A stretch of 13,191 nucleotides of DNA from JAKBCQ01 sp021807585. Its GTDB lineage: Bacteria; Planctomycetota; Planctomycetia; Isosphaerales; Isosphaeraceae. The position numbers were made by a program, and so were the translations under genes. The notes beneath the pieces were generated by a model. That model did no database searches. It was not told where the DNA came from and worked only from the letters and a program-made list of their open reading frames with translations. The stretch is from the NCBI GenBank assembly GCA_027325115.1, contig DAHWFG010000179.1, forward strand, positions 1 through 13,191, written 5' to 3'. Positions 1 to 6,165 of the stretch are shown here, in pieces; position 1 is the stretch's first letter, and every line of letters starts with the position of its first letter.

Positions 1-101
1 TCGAACTCGTCCGGGGTCATCAAAACGCCCGACGACCGCGGACCGAGCCGAGTTCTCGGCACGGCGATCGATTTCGTTTTGAAGGTCGTTTGGACGCTCA
101 T
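1..101 (-). CDS. Uma2-family endonuclease-like protein, N-terminal fragment (third tandem copy)
   Basis: The frame read leftwards from the ATG at 101-99 has no stop before the window edge, so only about 33 N-terminal residues are visible. They end in a segment reading S-G-V-L-M-T-P-D-E-F. As I know the family, many planctomycete and cyanobacterial Uma2 (DUF820, PF05685) proteins open with a similar 'TPEEF' segment before the PD-(D/E)XK-like core. The gene lies 85 bases downstream of another Uma2 gene on the same strand, which supports the call. The fragment differs from the N-termini of the two neighbouring copies, so it is a more distant paralog. An in-frame ATG at 164-162 is an alternative start. 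Neither start has a strong Shine-Dalgarno sequence; a weak GAAGA lies upstream of the chosen one. The catalytic region is outside the window. Confidence 0.6.
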   Translation of the reverse strand, partial: MSVQTTFKTKSIAVPRTRLGPRSSGVLMTPDEF

Positions 102-186
102 GATCGAATTCTTCAAAGGAATGACGATTTCAGAAGTTTTGGAACGTCGATATCGATCGAACATTCGGTTCGGCGGCGCACGCCGA

Positions 187-834
187 TCATTCGAACAAAA
201 TCGCTTTCATTGCAAGCGTGAACCCCGGCAAAACGTCTTCTCCCGAGAGGGATTCGGGATTCTGAAGAACTTCAACGGCGCGATCGGGACGGTGGATCTC
301 GACCGATCGCGCTATTGGATCGATCAACCAGCCCAATCGCGCGCCTTGGCTAATATATTCTTTCATTTTCTCGTGAAGATCTTTTTTGTTATCGGACGGA
401 GACATAAGTTCGACGACGAAATCGGGACAGATCGGCGCGAACGTTCGTTTTTGCTCGGGAGAAAGCGCGTTCCATCGATCGAGCCTGATCCAGGAGGCGT
501 CGGGCGATCGAACCGCGCCGTTCGCCAAGGTGAACCCCGATGAAGAATCGAAAGATTCGCCGTTACGATCGTTTTTCGCCCAGATCCAAAGCCTCGCGGA
601 TATGTTGTTGTTGATTCTTCCCGTCTCCGAACCGGCGGGCGGCATGACGATCAATTCCCCCTTCGCGGTCCGTTCGAGCCTGAGATCGCGATTGAGCGTG
701 CAGATTCGTTCGAAGCCGCGCGGCGAGACTCGTAGACCCGATCGTTCATGAATCGTAAGCCGAACGACGGAACGCCCTGGTTCTTCCATCGCTCCTCGCG
801 TTTTCCTCGCCGTTTTGGACCGAATCGTTTTCAT
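187..834 (-). CDS. Uma2-family putative endonuclease (copy A)
   Basis: This 215-residue protein matches the Uma2/DUF820 family, which has a restriction-endonuclease-like PD-(D/E)XK fold; the biological role of the family is not established. Visible landmarks are G-E-L-I-V-M (about 59-64), P-D-A-S-W-I (111-116, candidate catalytic Asp112), P-D-F-V-V-E-L-M-S-P-S (137-147, candidate Glu142) and a K-M-K-E-Y then G-W-L-I-D-P stretch (156-173). The length is normal for the family, so it looks intact. The ATG is preceded by GGGGGA at a spacing of about six bases. It lies 78 bases downstream of copy B and is a close paralog of it, with nearly identical N- and C-terminal parts and a divergent stretch around residues 72-105. 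It probably belongs to the operon headed by the DUF362 gene. No toxin, methylase or transposase partner lies beside it. Confidence 0.85.
   Translation of the reverse strand: MKTIRSKTARKTRGAMEEPGRSVVRLTIHERSGLRVSPRGFERICTLNRDLRLERTAKGELIVMPPAGSETGRINNNISARLWIWAKNDRNGESFDSSSGFTLANGAVRSPDASWIRLDRWNALSPEQKRTFAPICPDFVVELMSPSDNKKDLHEKMKEYISQGARLGWLIDPIARSVEIHRPDRAVEVLQNPESLSGEDVLPGFTLAMKAILFE
638..726. repeat. 89-bp perfect direct repeat, unit 1 (in Uma2 copy A)
   Basis: Bases 638-726 are identical, base for base, to 1364-1452 at a constant offset of 726. The match ends at clear mismatches on both sides (637/1363 and 727/1453). It encodes the V-S-P-R-G-F-E-R to G-E-L-I-V-M-P-P part of the protein. 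Perfect identity, silent sites included, beside divergent neighbouring sequence suggests recent duplication or gene conversion. Confidence 0.95.
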
Positions 835-912
835 CGCAATTCCCCCGCGGATTCTCCGTCTTCGAGTCTCACTCTCGGTCGAACGAGCAAATCATCTCAA
901 TTGATCTTATTT

Positions 913-1551
913 TTACTGGAACAAAATACCTTTCATTGCCGGCGCAAACCCCGGCAGAACGTCTTCTCCCGAGAGTGATTCGGGATTCTGAAGAACTTCG
1001 ACGGCGCGGTCGGGACGGTAAAGCTCGACGGTTCGCGATTCGGGATCGATCAACCAGCCCAATCGCGCGCCTTGGTTAATATATTCTTTCATTTTCTCTT
1101 GAAGATCTATTTTGTCGTCGGATGGAGACATAAGTTCGACGACGAAATCGGGACAAATCGGCGCGAATGTTCGTTTTTGCTCGGGGGTGAGCGCGTTCCA
1201 GCGATCGAGCCTGATCCAGGAGGCGTCGGGTGATCGAACCGCGCCGTTCGGAAGAGTAAACCCGGTCGATGAATCAAAACACTTCCCCGTGCCGTGCCGT
1301 ATCGACCATGTCATGAGCCGATAAGTGATGTAGCCGCTTCGTTCCCCCGTGTCGGAACCCGTCGGCGGCATGACGATCAATTCCCCCTTCGCGGTCCGTT
1401 CGAGCCTGAGATCGCGATTGAGCGTGCAGATTCGTTCGAAGCCGCGCGGCGAAACGCGAATTCCTGAACGAATCGGAACCGTCAGGGATATCGTCGTTTG
1501 TTCTCCGCGGATTCTCGATCGAATCGAGCGATTCGCGAGACGCGTCGTCAT
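913..1551 (-). CDS. Uma2-family putative endonuclease (copy B)
   Basis: This 212-residue Uma2/DUF820 protein has the same order of landmarks as copy A: G-E-L-I-V-M-P-P, F-D-S-S-T-G-F, P-D-A-S-W-I, P-D-F-V-V-E-L-M-S-P-S, then K-M-K-E-Y and G-W-L-I-D-P. I chose the start at 1551-1549 because its ATG overlaps the DUF362 stop as ATGA (1551-1548) and has GAGG seven bases upstream, the classic arrangement for translational coupling. An in-frame ATG seven codons earlier (1572) is possible but lies deeper inside the upstream gene. Acidic and Lys residues expected of a PD-(D/E)XK site appear present, so catalysis is plausible but unproven. The stretch around GERSGYITYRLMTWSIRHGTGK differs strongly from copy A (RINNNISARLWIWAKNDRNG), while the flanks are nearly the same. 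Confidence 0.85.
   Translation of the reverse strand: MTTRLANRSIRSRIRGEQTTISLTVPIRSGIRVSPRGFERICTLNRDLRLERTAKGELIVMPPTGSDTGERSGYITYRLMTWSIRHGTGKCFDSSTGFTLPNGAVRSPDASWIRLDRWNALTPEQKRTFAPICPDFVVELMSPSDDKIDLQEKMKEYINQGARLGWLIDPESRTVELYRPDRAVEVLQNPESLSGEDVLPGFAPAMKGILFQ
1364..1452. repeat. 89-bp perfect direct repeat, unit 2 (in Uma2 copy B)
   Basis: This is the second unit of the repeat at 638-726, in the same orientation and in the same part of the paralogous gene. Further long, nearly identical stretches continue in the 3' halves of the two genes (for example 409-530 against 1135-1256, with scattered mismatches). Confidence 0.95.
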
Positions 1552-2648
1552 ACCGTAACCTCGCTCGTCCATTGCGGACGCCAGTCTTGCCCCAGGCCGC
1601 GGGCGATCACTTTATCGAGATAGATGATCTCGTGCCGGCGTTTCTCGAGCAGACGCGTCACGCACCAACTATCGACCGACGTGTGATCGACTCCAACAAC
1701 CATCGTGTCGCCGGCCTTGACGTCGTTCAAACTTCCCCCCGTCGGGCCGTTTCGCATCAACATCTTACGGCCGTCCGCGATCACCAACGTCGGCTTCATC
1801 ATCAGCGCGAAATCGGAGATGATTCCGTGGATATCTTGATGGAACTGGTTGCGCGGGTTGCCGAGCAGGCCGTACCAGTTTTTCATGGTGACGGTGGCCT
1901 TGCAGAGGTTGTGATCTTTGACGGGGGAGACTCCGATGACTTTCGTCGCCTCGCGGAACGGGCGGTAGAACATCTTCCAGGTGTTGGTGATCGTTTCACC
2001 GCCGACGTAAAGGTCCTCGAAGTAGCTGGTTTGGGGCATCATGAGCTCGGCGCCGGCGCGGACCGCGGCCTCTCCGACTTTTGTCTTAAAGAAGCAGCTT
2101 TCAGGGTTGTTGATGGGATTATCGGCGACGATCACTTTCCGCGCGCCCGAGCCGAAGCAAAGCTTGACGACCGCGGCGACGGTGTCGGGTTGCGTGGTCG
2201 CCCCCAGGTCGGGGTTCTTATCAAACGCGACATTCGGCTTGATGACGACGACGTCTCCTTTGGTGATGAACCGCTCGACTCCCCCCATCTCGTCGAGAGC
2301 GCGTTTCACCATCTTGAACGCCTGTTCCTCACGCGCGATCAGTTCTTCTTCGCGGGAGGCGAAGTTCGCCGCGACGACGGGGCTCGATCGTACGACCACA
2401 ACGTTGGGACGCCCGGGAGGAAGCGTGACCGAATAATTCTTGAGCCGAACGGGAGGGGGAGGTTTGACCCCTTCCATCCCCCAGGGATCGAGGATCAAAG
2501 CCCCCGCGGCGCACGCTCCGCCGGCGACCGCGGCGGTACCGCCCGCTTTGATGAAGAAGTCGCGCCGCGAAATCGGCTCTTCCGCAGGGTTCACCCCGCC
2601 CAGCCGCTCCAGGTTTTTCTGCTGCGTCCGGGTCAGTTTCTCGCTCAT
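1548..2648 (-). CDS. Tat-exported DUF362 domain protein
   Basis: The 366-residue product begins with a charged segment, then S-R-R-D-F-F at about 27-32, then an Ala/Gly-rich hydrophobic stretch (35-53). This is a twin-arginine signal, implying export of a folded protein. The remainder resembles the DUF362 family (PF04015): V-V-I-K-P-N-V near 130, a T-x-P-D-T-V-A-A-V-V-K-L helix, G-A-R-K-V-I-V-A-D-N-P, and a late V-K-D-H-N-L-C-K-A-T-V-T-M-K-N-W-Y-G block. Some DUF362 proteins carry a ferredoxin-like 4Fe-4S domain; I see no CxxCxxC cluster here, so an iron-sulphur cofactor would have to come from elsewhere. The biochemical function is unknown. GAGG seven bases before the ATG supports the start. 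It is the first gene of a probable operon with the Uma2 genes, sharing an ATGA overlap with the next one. Confidence 0.85.
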   Translation of the reverse strand: MSEKLTRTQQKNLERLGGVNPAEEPISRRDFFIKAGGTAAVAGGACAAGALILDPWGMEGVKPPPPVRLKNYSVTLPPGRPNVVVVRSSPVVAANFASREEELIAREEQAFKMVKRALDEMGGVERFITKGDVVVIKPNVAFDKNPDLGATTQPDTVAAVVKLCFGSGARKVIVADNPINNPESCFFKTKVGEAAVRAGAELMMPQTSYFEDLYVGGETITNTWKMFYRPFREATKVIGVSPVKDHNLCKATVTMKNWYGLLGNPRNQFHQDIHGIISDFALMMKPTLVIADGRKMLMRNGPTGGSLNDVKAGDTMVVGVDHTSVDSWCVTRLLEKRRHEIIYLDKVIARGLGQDWRPQWTSEVTV

Positions 2649-2776
2649 GCGACGACCTCGATAAAATGTGTGAAAGCTAATACGGAATTAGGCGTCGACG
2701 CGAGTCGCGCCGGACAAGGAATCCACGCTACGGGGTTTCGTTTCAGGTTCAACAACGTTCCAACCAGTCGAACCAT

Positions 2777-2806
2777 ATTATAACCCTCGGACGGTCCGCC
2801 GAGCAA
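2777..2806 (-). promoter_or_regulatory. Candidate promoter of the DUF362-Uma2 operon
   Basis: On the minus strand a perfect TATAAT lies at 2782-2777, with a weak TTGCTC -35 at 2806-2801 and an 18-base spacer. It would give a leader of about 120 bases before the DUF362 start. The -10 is good, the -35 poor. Confidence 0.35.
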
Positions 2807-2891
2807 CGGTATTGCAGCGACGATTGCGGATCGCGAGCGAGATGATCGCGGTCGATTTTTGTCGCATCGATCGATTACCGAAGAGAATCGT

Positions 2892-2921
2892 TTGACAACA
2901 CGTCGCCGAGCGGGTTAACTT
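2892..2921 (+). promoter_or_regulatory. Candidate promoter of the cysteine-less TlpA-like gene
   Basis: A perfect TTGACA at 2892-2897 is followed after 18 bases by TAACTT (2916-2921), which keeps the most conserved -10 positions (T1, A2, T6). The predicted leader is about 45 bases and ends in GAGGGG (2962-2967) just before the ATG at 2974. Confidence 0.5.
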
Positions 2922-2973
2922 GAACAAAAAGGCGTACACTTCCAGGATCGTCATTATCATTGAGGGGCGTGCC

Positions 2974-4065
2974 ATGCGGCGACTCATCACGTGGTCGTTC
3001 GTCTTCCTGGCTTGGTTTATCTTACCAAGCCTGGGGTGGTCGGCGCAACGCGACCCCGACGAGATCCTCCGCGAATTGGACGCGACTCCGATCCCCAAGC
3101 CGTCCGCAACGCTCGATCGCAAGTCGTTTCGCGAATTCATGGACGAGCGCGAGCGCGTTTTGCATAGACGAGCTCACTTGATCGTTGAACTCTTTCACGC
3201 CAAGCCCGATCATCGGCAATTGATCGAGCTTTTTCCGATACGTTGGGAATGGATCGTGACGTCCGAACCCGCGACGGTCGATCGCGAGGCGTCCGAGGTT
3301 CTCGCTCGGTCGACCGATCCCGTACTCATCGGTCACGCGTCATTCTACAAAGCTTACGCCTCGATCATGGCGGCGTCGATCCTCGAAACGATCCCCAAAC
3401 CCGTCGAATCGTTCCTCGAACGCGAGCCCGACGACGAACGCGGCGGCAAGCTTTTGTTGTTGATCGCCACAAATATTCATGCGTCCATCACCGAACGGAA
3501 AAAAATCTTCGATCGGATCGTCGAGGGATATCCCGCTTCGCGCGAGGCTCGCAGAGCCGAATCGTCGCTCCGTCGGCTCGACGCCATCGGCTCTCCTTTT
3601 ATCCTTGATTTCACAGATATGATGACGGGTAAGCAGATCTCGGTCGAGGAGATGGACGGCAAGATCATCGTGATCGATTTTTGGGCGTCTTTTAGCGCGG
3701 CGAGCGTCGCCGAGTTGGCTCGCCTGCACCGCCTGCACGCGAAATATCACGATCAAGGCGTCGAATTCATCGACGTTAATCTTGATAAACCCGACGGAGA
3801 AGACGGGATTGCCAAGTTAAAGGCGTTCATTTCCGAGAATGAGATCAGCTGGCCGCAATATTGCTCAGCCGACGGATCCCAGCGTAAGTTCGCACATGAA
3901 GCCGGGGTCGATTCGATCCCAATGCAATTTGTGGTCGCTCCCGACGGTGTGCTTTATTCCACCGAGGCGCGCGGCAAGCTGGACACGATCATCCCCGAAC
4001 TGATCAACCGGCGCAATCGCGAACGATCGCTCGCGGGTAGCCGACAAACCGTCGAAGACGAATAA
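2974..4065 (+). CDS. Exported TlpA-like thioredoxin-fold protein lacking both active-site cysteines
   Basis: The 363-residue protein starts with a Sec signal peptide (basic M-R-R, a hydrophobic core, likely cleavage after G-W-S-A near residue 24). A charged, helical segment of about 190 residues follows, then a TlpA/AhpC-type thioredoxin-fold domain (about 208-350). In that domain the conserved W-A-T-W-C-G-P-C of the neighbouring paralog is replaced by W-A-S-F-S-A-A-S, with Ser241 and Ser244 where the redox cysteines should be. The cis-proline motif is retained (S-I-P, Pro316) and one unrelated cysteine remains (Cys297). Fold and export therefore look preserved, but thiol-disulphide exchange should be lost. 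ATG 2974 is chosen because GAGGGG lies about seven bases upstream and the signal peptide begins there; an in-frame start 18 codons earlier would bury the signal. It is a full-length paralog of the next gene. Confidence 0.85.
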   Translation: MRRLITWSFVFLAWFILPSLGWSAQRDPDEILRELDATPIPKPSATLDRKSFREFMDERERVLHRRAHLIVELFHAKPDHRQLIELFPIRWEWIVTSEPATVDREASEVLARSTDPVLIGHASFYKAYASIMAASILETIPKPVESFLEREPDDERGGKLLLLIATNIHASITERKKIFDRIVEGYPASREARRAESSLRRLDAIGSPFILDFTDMMTGKQISVEEMDGKIIVIDFWASFSAASVAELARLHRLHAKYHDQGVEFIDVNLDKPDGEDGIAKLKAFISENEISWPQYCSADGSQRKFAHEAGVDSIPMQFVVAPDGVLYSTEARGKLDTIIPELINRRNRERSLAGSRQTVEDE

Positions 4066-4297
4066 CACGATCGTTCCGATCAACGCGATATTCGTCGTCC
4101 GTCGTTCGTCCGTCCAAGATCGTTCCATTCGACGGAATTCGGTTTAGGACGTCGATCGAGCCGCGGCGCAAGCCGAATCCGCCGAATCGGCGCTCCTCGG
4201 ATTTTTTTCGATTGCTCTCGTAGAGCAGGCTCGATTACGCTGATATATCGATCGGTAAACGACGTTCGGATCACACTCCGATAGAAAGGAAACATCT

Positions 4298-5344
4298 ATG
4301 AGACGTATCGCAACTTGGATTCTCACCGCGTCGGCCTTTTCGTTCTTCGCGGTCGCTTCGTGGGGCGCCGACCGCAAGACCGACGAGATTTTCAAAGACC
4401 TGGAAGCGAACCCCAAGCCCAGTCAAGAGTCGGTCCGCGATCAAAAGTCGTTCAACACCTACATGGAGGCGTGCAAGAAGCGAGCCGAACTGATCGGCGA
4501 ATTGTTCAAAGCCGATCCCGCTTGCAAGAAGCTCGACGAACTCCTCCCCGAGCGGTGGGAAACGCTGATGCGGACCGATCGAGACGAACTCAAGAAAGAA
4601 ACCGGCGAGATTTTAAAGACGACCAAGAACGAAACGCTTCTCACTCAGGCGTTGTATTATGCCGCCGTCATCGCAGTGAGTTCGACCCCCTCGTTCGAGA
4701 AAGCTCCCGACGAACTCGAGGCTTTCCTTAAACTCGCCCCCAAAGACGAACGCGGCGGAATGCTGCTGTTCCTCGTATCGCAGAGAATGCGGGGTTCGAA
4801 CGACGATCAAAAAGCGATCATGAAGCGTATCGTTGATCATTATCCGGGATCGCGATTCGCCGAGATGGCGAAGGGGACGCTCAAACGGCTCGAATCGATC
4901 GGCAAGCCGTTTCAACTCGAATTCAAAGACGCGATCTCGGGTAAACAAATTACGATCAAGGATCTGAGAGGGAAAGTCGTCGTGATCGATTTCTGGGCCA
5001 CATGGTGCGGCCCTTGCGTCGTCGAGATGCCGAATATGAAAACGACTTACGCGAAATATCACGACAAGGGGGTCGAATTCATCGGTGTAAGCCTCGACCA
5101 GCCCGAGGCTCAGGGAGGGCTTTCGAAGCTCAAGGAATTCGTCTCCAAAAACGAGATCTCGTGGCCCCAATATTATCAGGGGAACGGCTGGGCGAGCGAA
5201 TTCTCCAAGTCGTGGGGAATCAACGCGATTCCGTCAATGTTCGTGATCGCTCCCGACGGCACGTTGTTCTCGGTCGAGGCTCGCGGCAAACTCGAATCGA
5301 TCATCCCCGATCTGCTCGAGAAAGCCAAAAAGCCGTCGGTTTGA
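4298..5344 (+). CDS. Exported TlpA-like thiol-disulphide oxidoreductase (CGPC)
   Basis: The 348-residue protein has a Sec signal peptide (residues 1 to about 24, ending A-S-W-G-A), a lysine- and glutamate-rich helical region to about 200, and a C-terminal TlpA/ResA-type thioredoxin fold. The active centre W-C-G-P-C (Cys237 and Cys240) and the cis-proline segment N-A-I-P-S (Pro312) are intact, so it should act outside the cytoplasm as a thiol-disulphide oxidoreductase, probably reducing. The substrate is unknown and no cytochrome-maturation genes are nearby. AAAGGA lies just upstream of the ATG. It follows its cysteine-less paralog after 232 bases, so it may be cotranscribed or have its own promoter. 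Both proteins share blocks such as D-E-R-G-G, Y-H-D-x-G-V-E-F-I, E-I-S-W-P-Q-Y and E-A-R-G-K-L along their whole length. Confidence 0.9.
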   Translation: MRRIATWILTASAFSFFAVASWGADRKTDEIFKDLEANPKPSQESVRDQKSFNTYMEACKKRAELIGELFKADPACKKLDELLPERWETLMRTDRDELKKETGEILKTTKNETLLTQALYYAAVIAVSSTPSFEKAPDELEAFLKLAPKDERGGMLLFLVSQRMRGSNDDQKAIMKRIVDHYPGSRFAEMAKGTLKRLESIGKPFQLEFKDAISGKQITIKDLRGKVVVIDFWATWCGPCVVEMPNMKTTYAKYHDKGVEFIGVSLDQPEAQGGLSKLKEFVSKNEISWPQYYQGNGWASEFSKSWGINAIPSMFVIAPDGTLFSVEARGKLESIIPDLLEKAKKPSV

Positions 5345-5387
5345 TGAAAGCGTCCGCGTCGCCCGGCTCTCGTGAAACATAACCGTC

Positions 5388-5421
5388 GCGCCGCGCTTCG
5401 ATTGTTGTCGGAGCGCGGCGC
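5388..5421. terminator. Strong GC-rich hairpin between convergent genes
   Basis: GCGCCGCGCTTCG (5388-5400) pairs with CGGAGCGCGGCGC (5409-5421) as a 13-bp stem with one G-U pair and an 8-base loop. It lies 43 bases after the TlpA-like stop and ahead of the convergent acetyltransferase gene. No T-tract follows on either strand, so it is not a textbook intrinsic terminator, but its position fits a bidirectional 3'-end structure. Confidence 0.55.
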
Positions 5422-5501
5422 CTCTCCATTAACACGTGATCTCGCTACGAGACTCGTCCGATCATCTCGAATCTCAAACCGTTTAAGCGACTCTCGTCGC
5501 A

Positions 5502-6047
5502 TCACGCGAGACGCTCGAACGACTCGATCGCTTTATAAAGTGTTTTTACTTTTTTGAAGCCGAGTTCACGATACATGTTCACGGCTCGCGTATTTTGCGC
5601 CGTCACTTCGAGATACGCGCGCTCGAGCCCCGCGGCCTGGAATCCGCCGAGCGCCTTGGCGACGAGCGCTCGGCCCAGCCCGAGCCCTCGGTAACGGGGA
5701 ATGACGCCGATGTTCTGGATCGCTCCGATCGGCCCCTGATCGACGACCCCTTGCACGGTGCCGCAATATCCTTCCGGACTCGCGATCAGCCAGGTCGCTC
5801 CAGGCAAAAAACCCGGCTTGTTTCGGATCTCACGCATCAACCTCGTACAACCCTCTCGATCACCCAGGTTGGGAAAAACGCGGGCGTCGAGCTCGTCGCG
5901 AAAGCACTGATATTTCACCTCGGCGTGCACCGTTAAAAGCGAATCCGACCACGCCCCCCAAAAAAAACCGGCGGGCGCCGCCCGAGCGGGCGCCGAGCCC
6001 GCCAGAACGATCTCCATCCGAAATCGCTTGAAGTAAGTAATTGTCAT
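5502..6047 (-). CDS. GNAT-family N-acetyltransferase
   Basis: The 181-residue protein carries the GNAT acetyl-CoA site: I-G-V-I-P-x-Y-R-G-L-G-L-G-R-A-L at about 113-128 (motif A, R/Q-x-x-G-x-G) and A-Q-N-T-R-A-V-N-M-Y-R-E-L-G-F at about 150-164 (motif B). The front part (F-F-W, H-A-E-V-K-Y-Q-C-F, L-M-R-E-I-R) is likely substrate-specific. The acceptor is unknown; it is presumably a cytosolic enzyme transferring acetyl from acetyl-CoA to an amine. The start is uncertain. I chose ATG 6047 because the Y-F-K-R-F-R-M-E segment looks part of the protein; ATG 6017 and TTG 6065 are alternatives, and none has a clear Shine-Dalgarno sequence. A T8G6 run in the coding strand (5967-5954) sits in codons 27-33. 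The 3' end faces the TlpA-like gene. Confidence 0.85.
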   Translation of the reverse strand: MTITYFKRFRMEIVLAGSAPARAAPAGFFWGAWSDSLLTVHAEVKYQCFRDELDARVFPNLGDREGCTRLMREIRNKPGFLPGATWLIASPEGYCGTVQGVVDQGPIGAIQNIGVIPRYRGLGLGRALVAKALGGFQAAGLERAYLEVTAQNTRAVNMYRELGFKKVKTLYKAIESFERLA

Positions 6048-6129
6048 CAATATTGAAACAATCAATTTTATAGATGATTATGATTTAATCCACCTGCGCG
6101 ATCGGCTCCGGGGGGGAGGAGTCGAGCCT

Positions 6130-6147
6130 TCGCTCGGCGGCGAGCGA
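6130..6147 (-). terminator. Candidate 3' hairpin of the Nramp-Usp gene
   Basis: TCGCTCG (6130-6136) and CGAGCGA (6141-6147) form a perfect 7-bp stem with a 4-base loop, beginning 18 bases past the stop of the transporter gene. There is no T-tract. A second small inverted repeat, ATGATC/GATCAT (6154-6169), overlaps the stop codon itself. Confidence 0.3.
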
Positions 6148-6165
6148 CGCGCGATGATCTCTTGA

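Larger units (their letters stand above)
2649..2973. other. Divergent intergenic region between DUF362 and TlpA-like genes
   Basis: These 325 bases hold no gene I can support. The region separates divergent transcription units and carries one promoter-like pair for each direction (listed separately). It also contains a 10-bp perfect palindrome, GCGTCGACGC, at 2692-2701 inside the predicted DUF362 leader. An open frame crosses part of it on the minus strand, but it has no recognisable domain and runs through the start of the TlpA-like gene. Confidence 0.6.

Noticed and set aside
1..1551. Insertion sequence or other mobile element as the cause of the Uma2 duplication
   Set aside because: No transposase, terminal inverted repeats or target-site duplications are visible. 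Tandem duplication with later gene conversion explains the pattern.
1..1551. Restriction-modification or toxin-antitoxin system built on the Uma2 genes
   Set aside because: There is no methyltransferase, specificity subunit or antitoxin-like small gene next to them, so nuclease-like domains alone do not make such a case.
1572..2783. A long plus-strand open frame of about 400 codons opposite the DUF362 gene
   Set aside because: The opposite strand encodes a protein with a Tat signal, recognisable DUF362 blocks and a good ribosome site. The plus-strand product has no domain, and long antisense frames are expected in GC-rich codon-biased DNA.
2778..3140. Minus-strand open frame across the intergenic region into the TlpA-like gene
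   Set aside because: It has no recognisable domain or ribosome site and overlaps both candidate promoters and the start of a convincing gene.
4172..4208. Possible intrinsic terminator after the cysteine-less TlpA gene (CGCCG-AAT-CGGCG at 4180-4192, then seven T at 4202-4208)
   Set aside because: The stem is only five pairs with a three-base loop and is nine bases away from the T-run, so it does not make a proper terminator.
4213..4227. Inverted repeat TGCTCT-CGT-AGAGCA upstream of the CGPC TlpA gene
   Set aside because: It is perfect but short, and I could not place it against a convincing promoter, so I do not list it as an operator.
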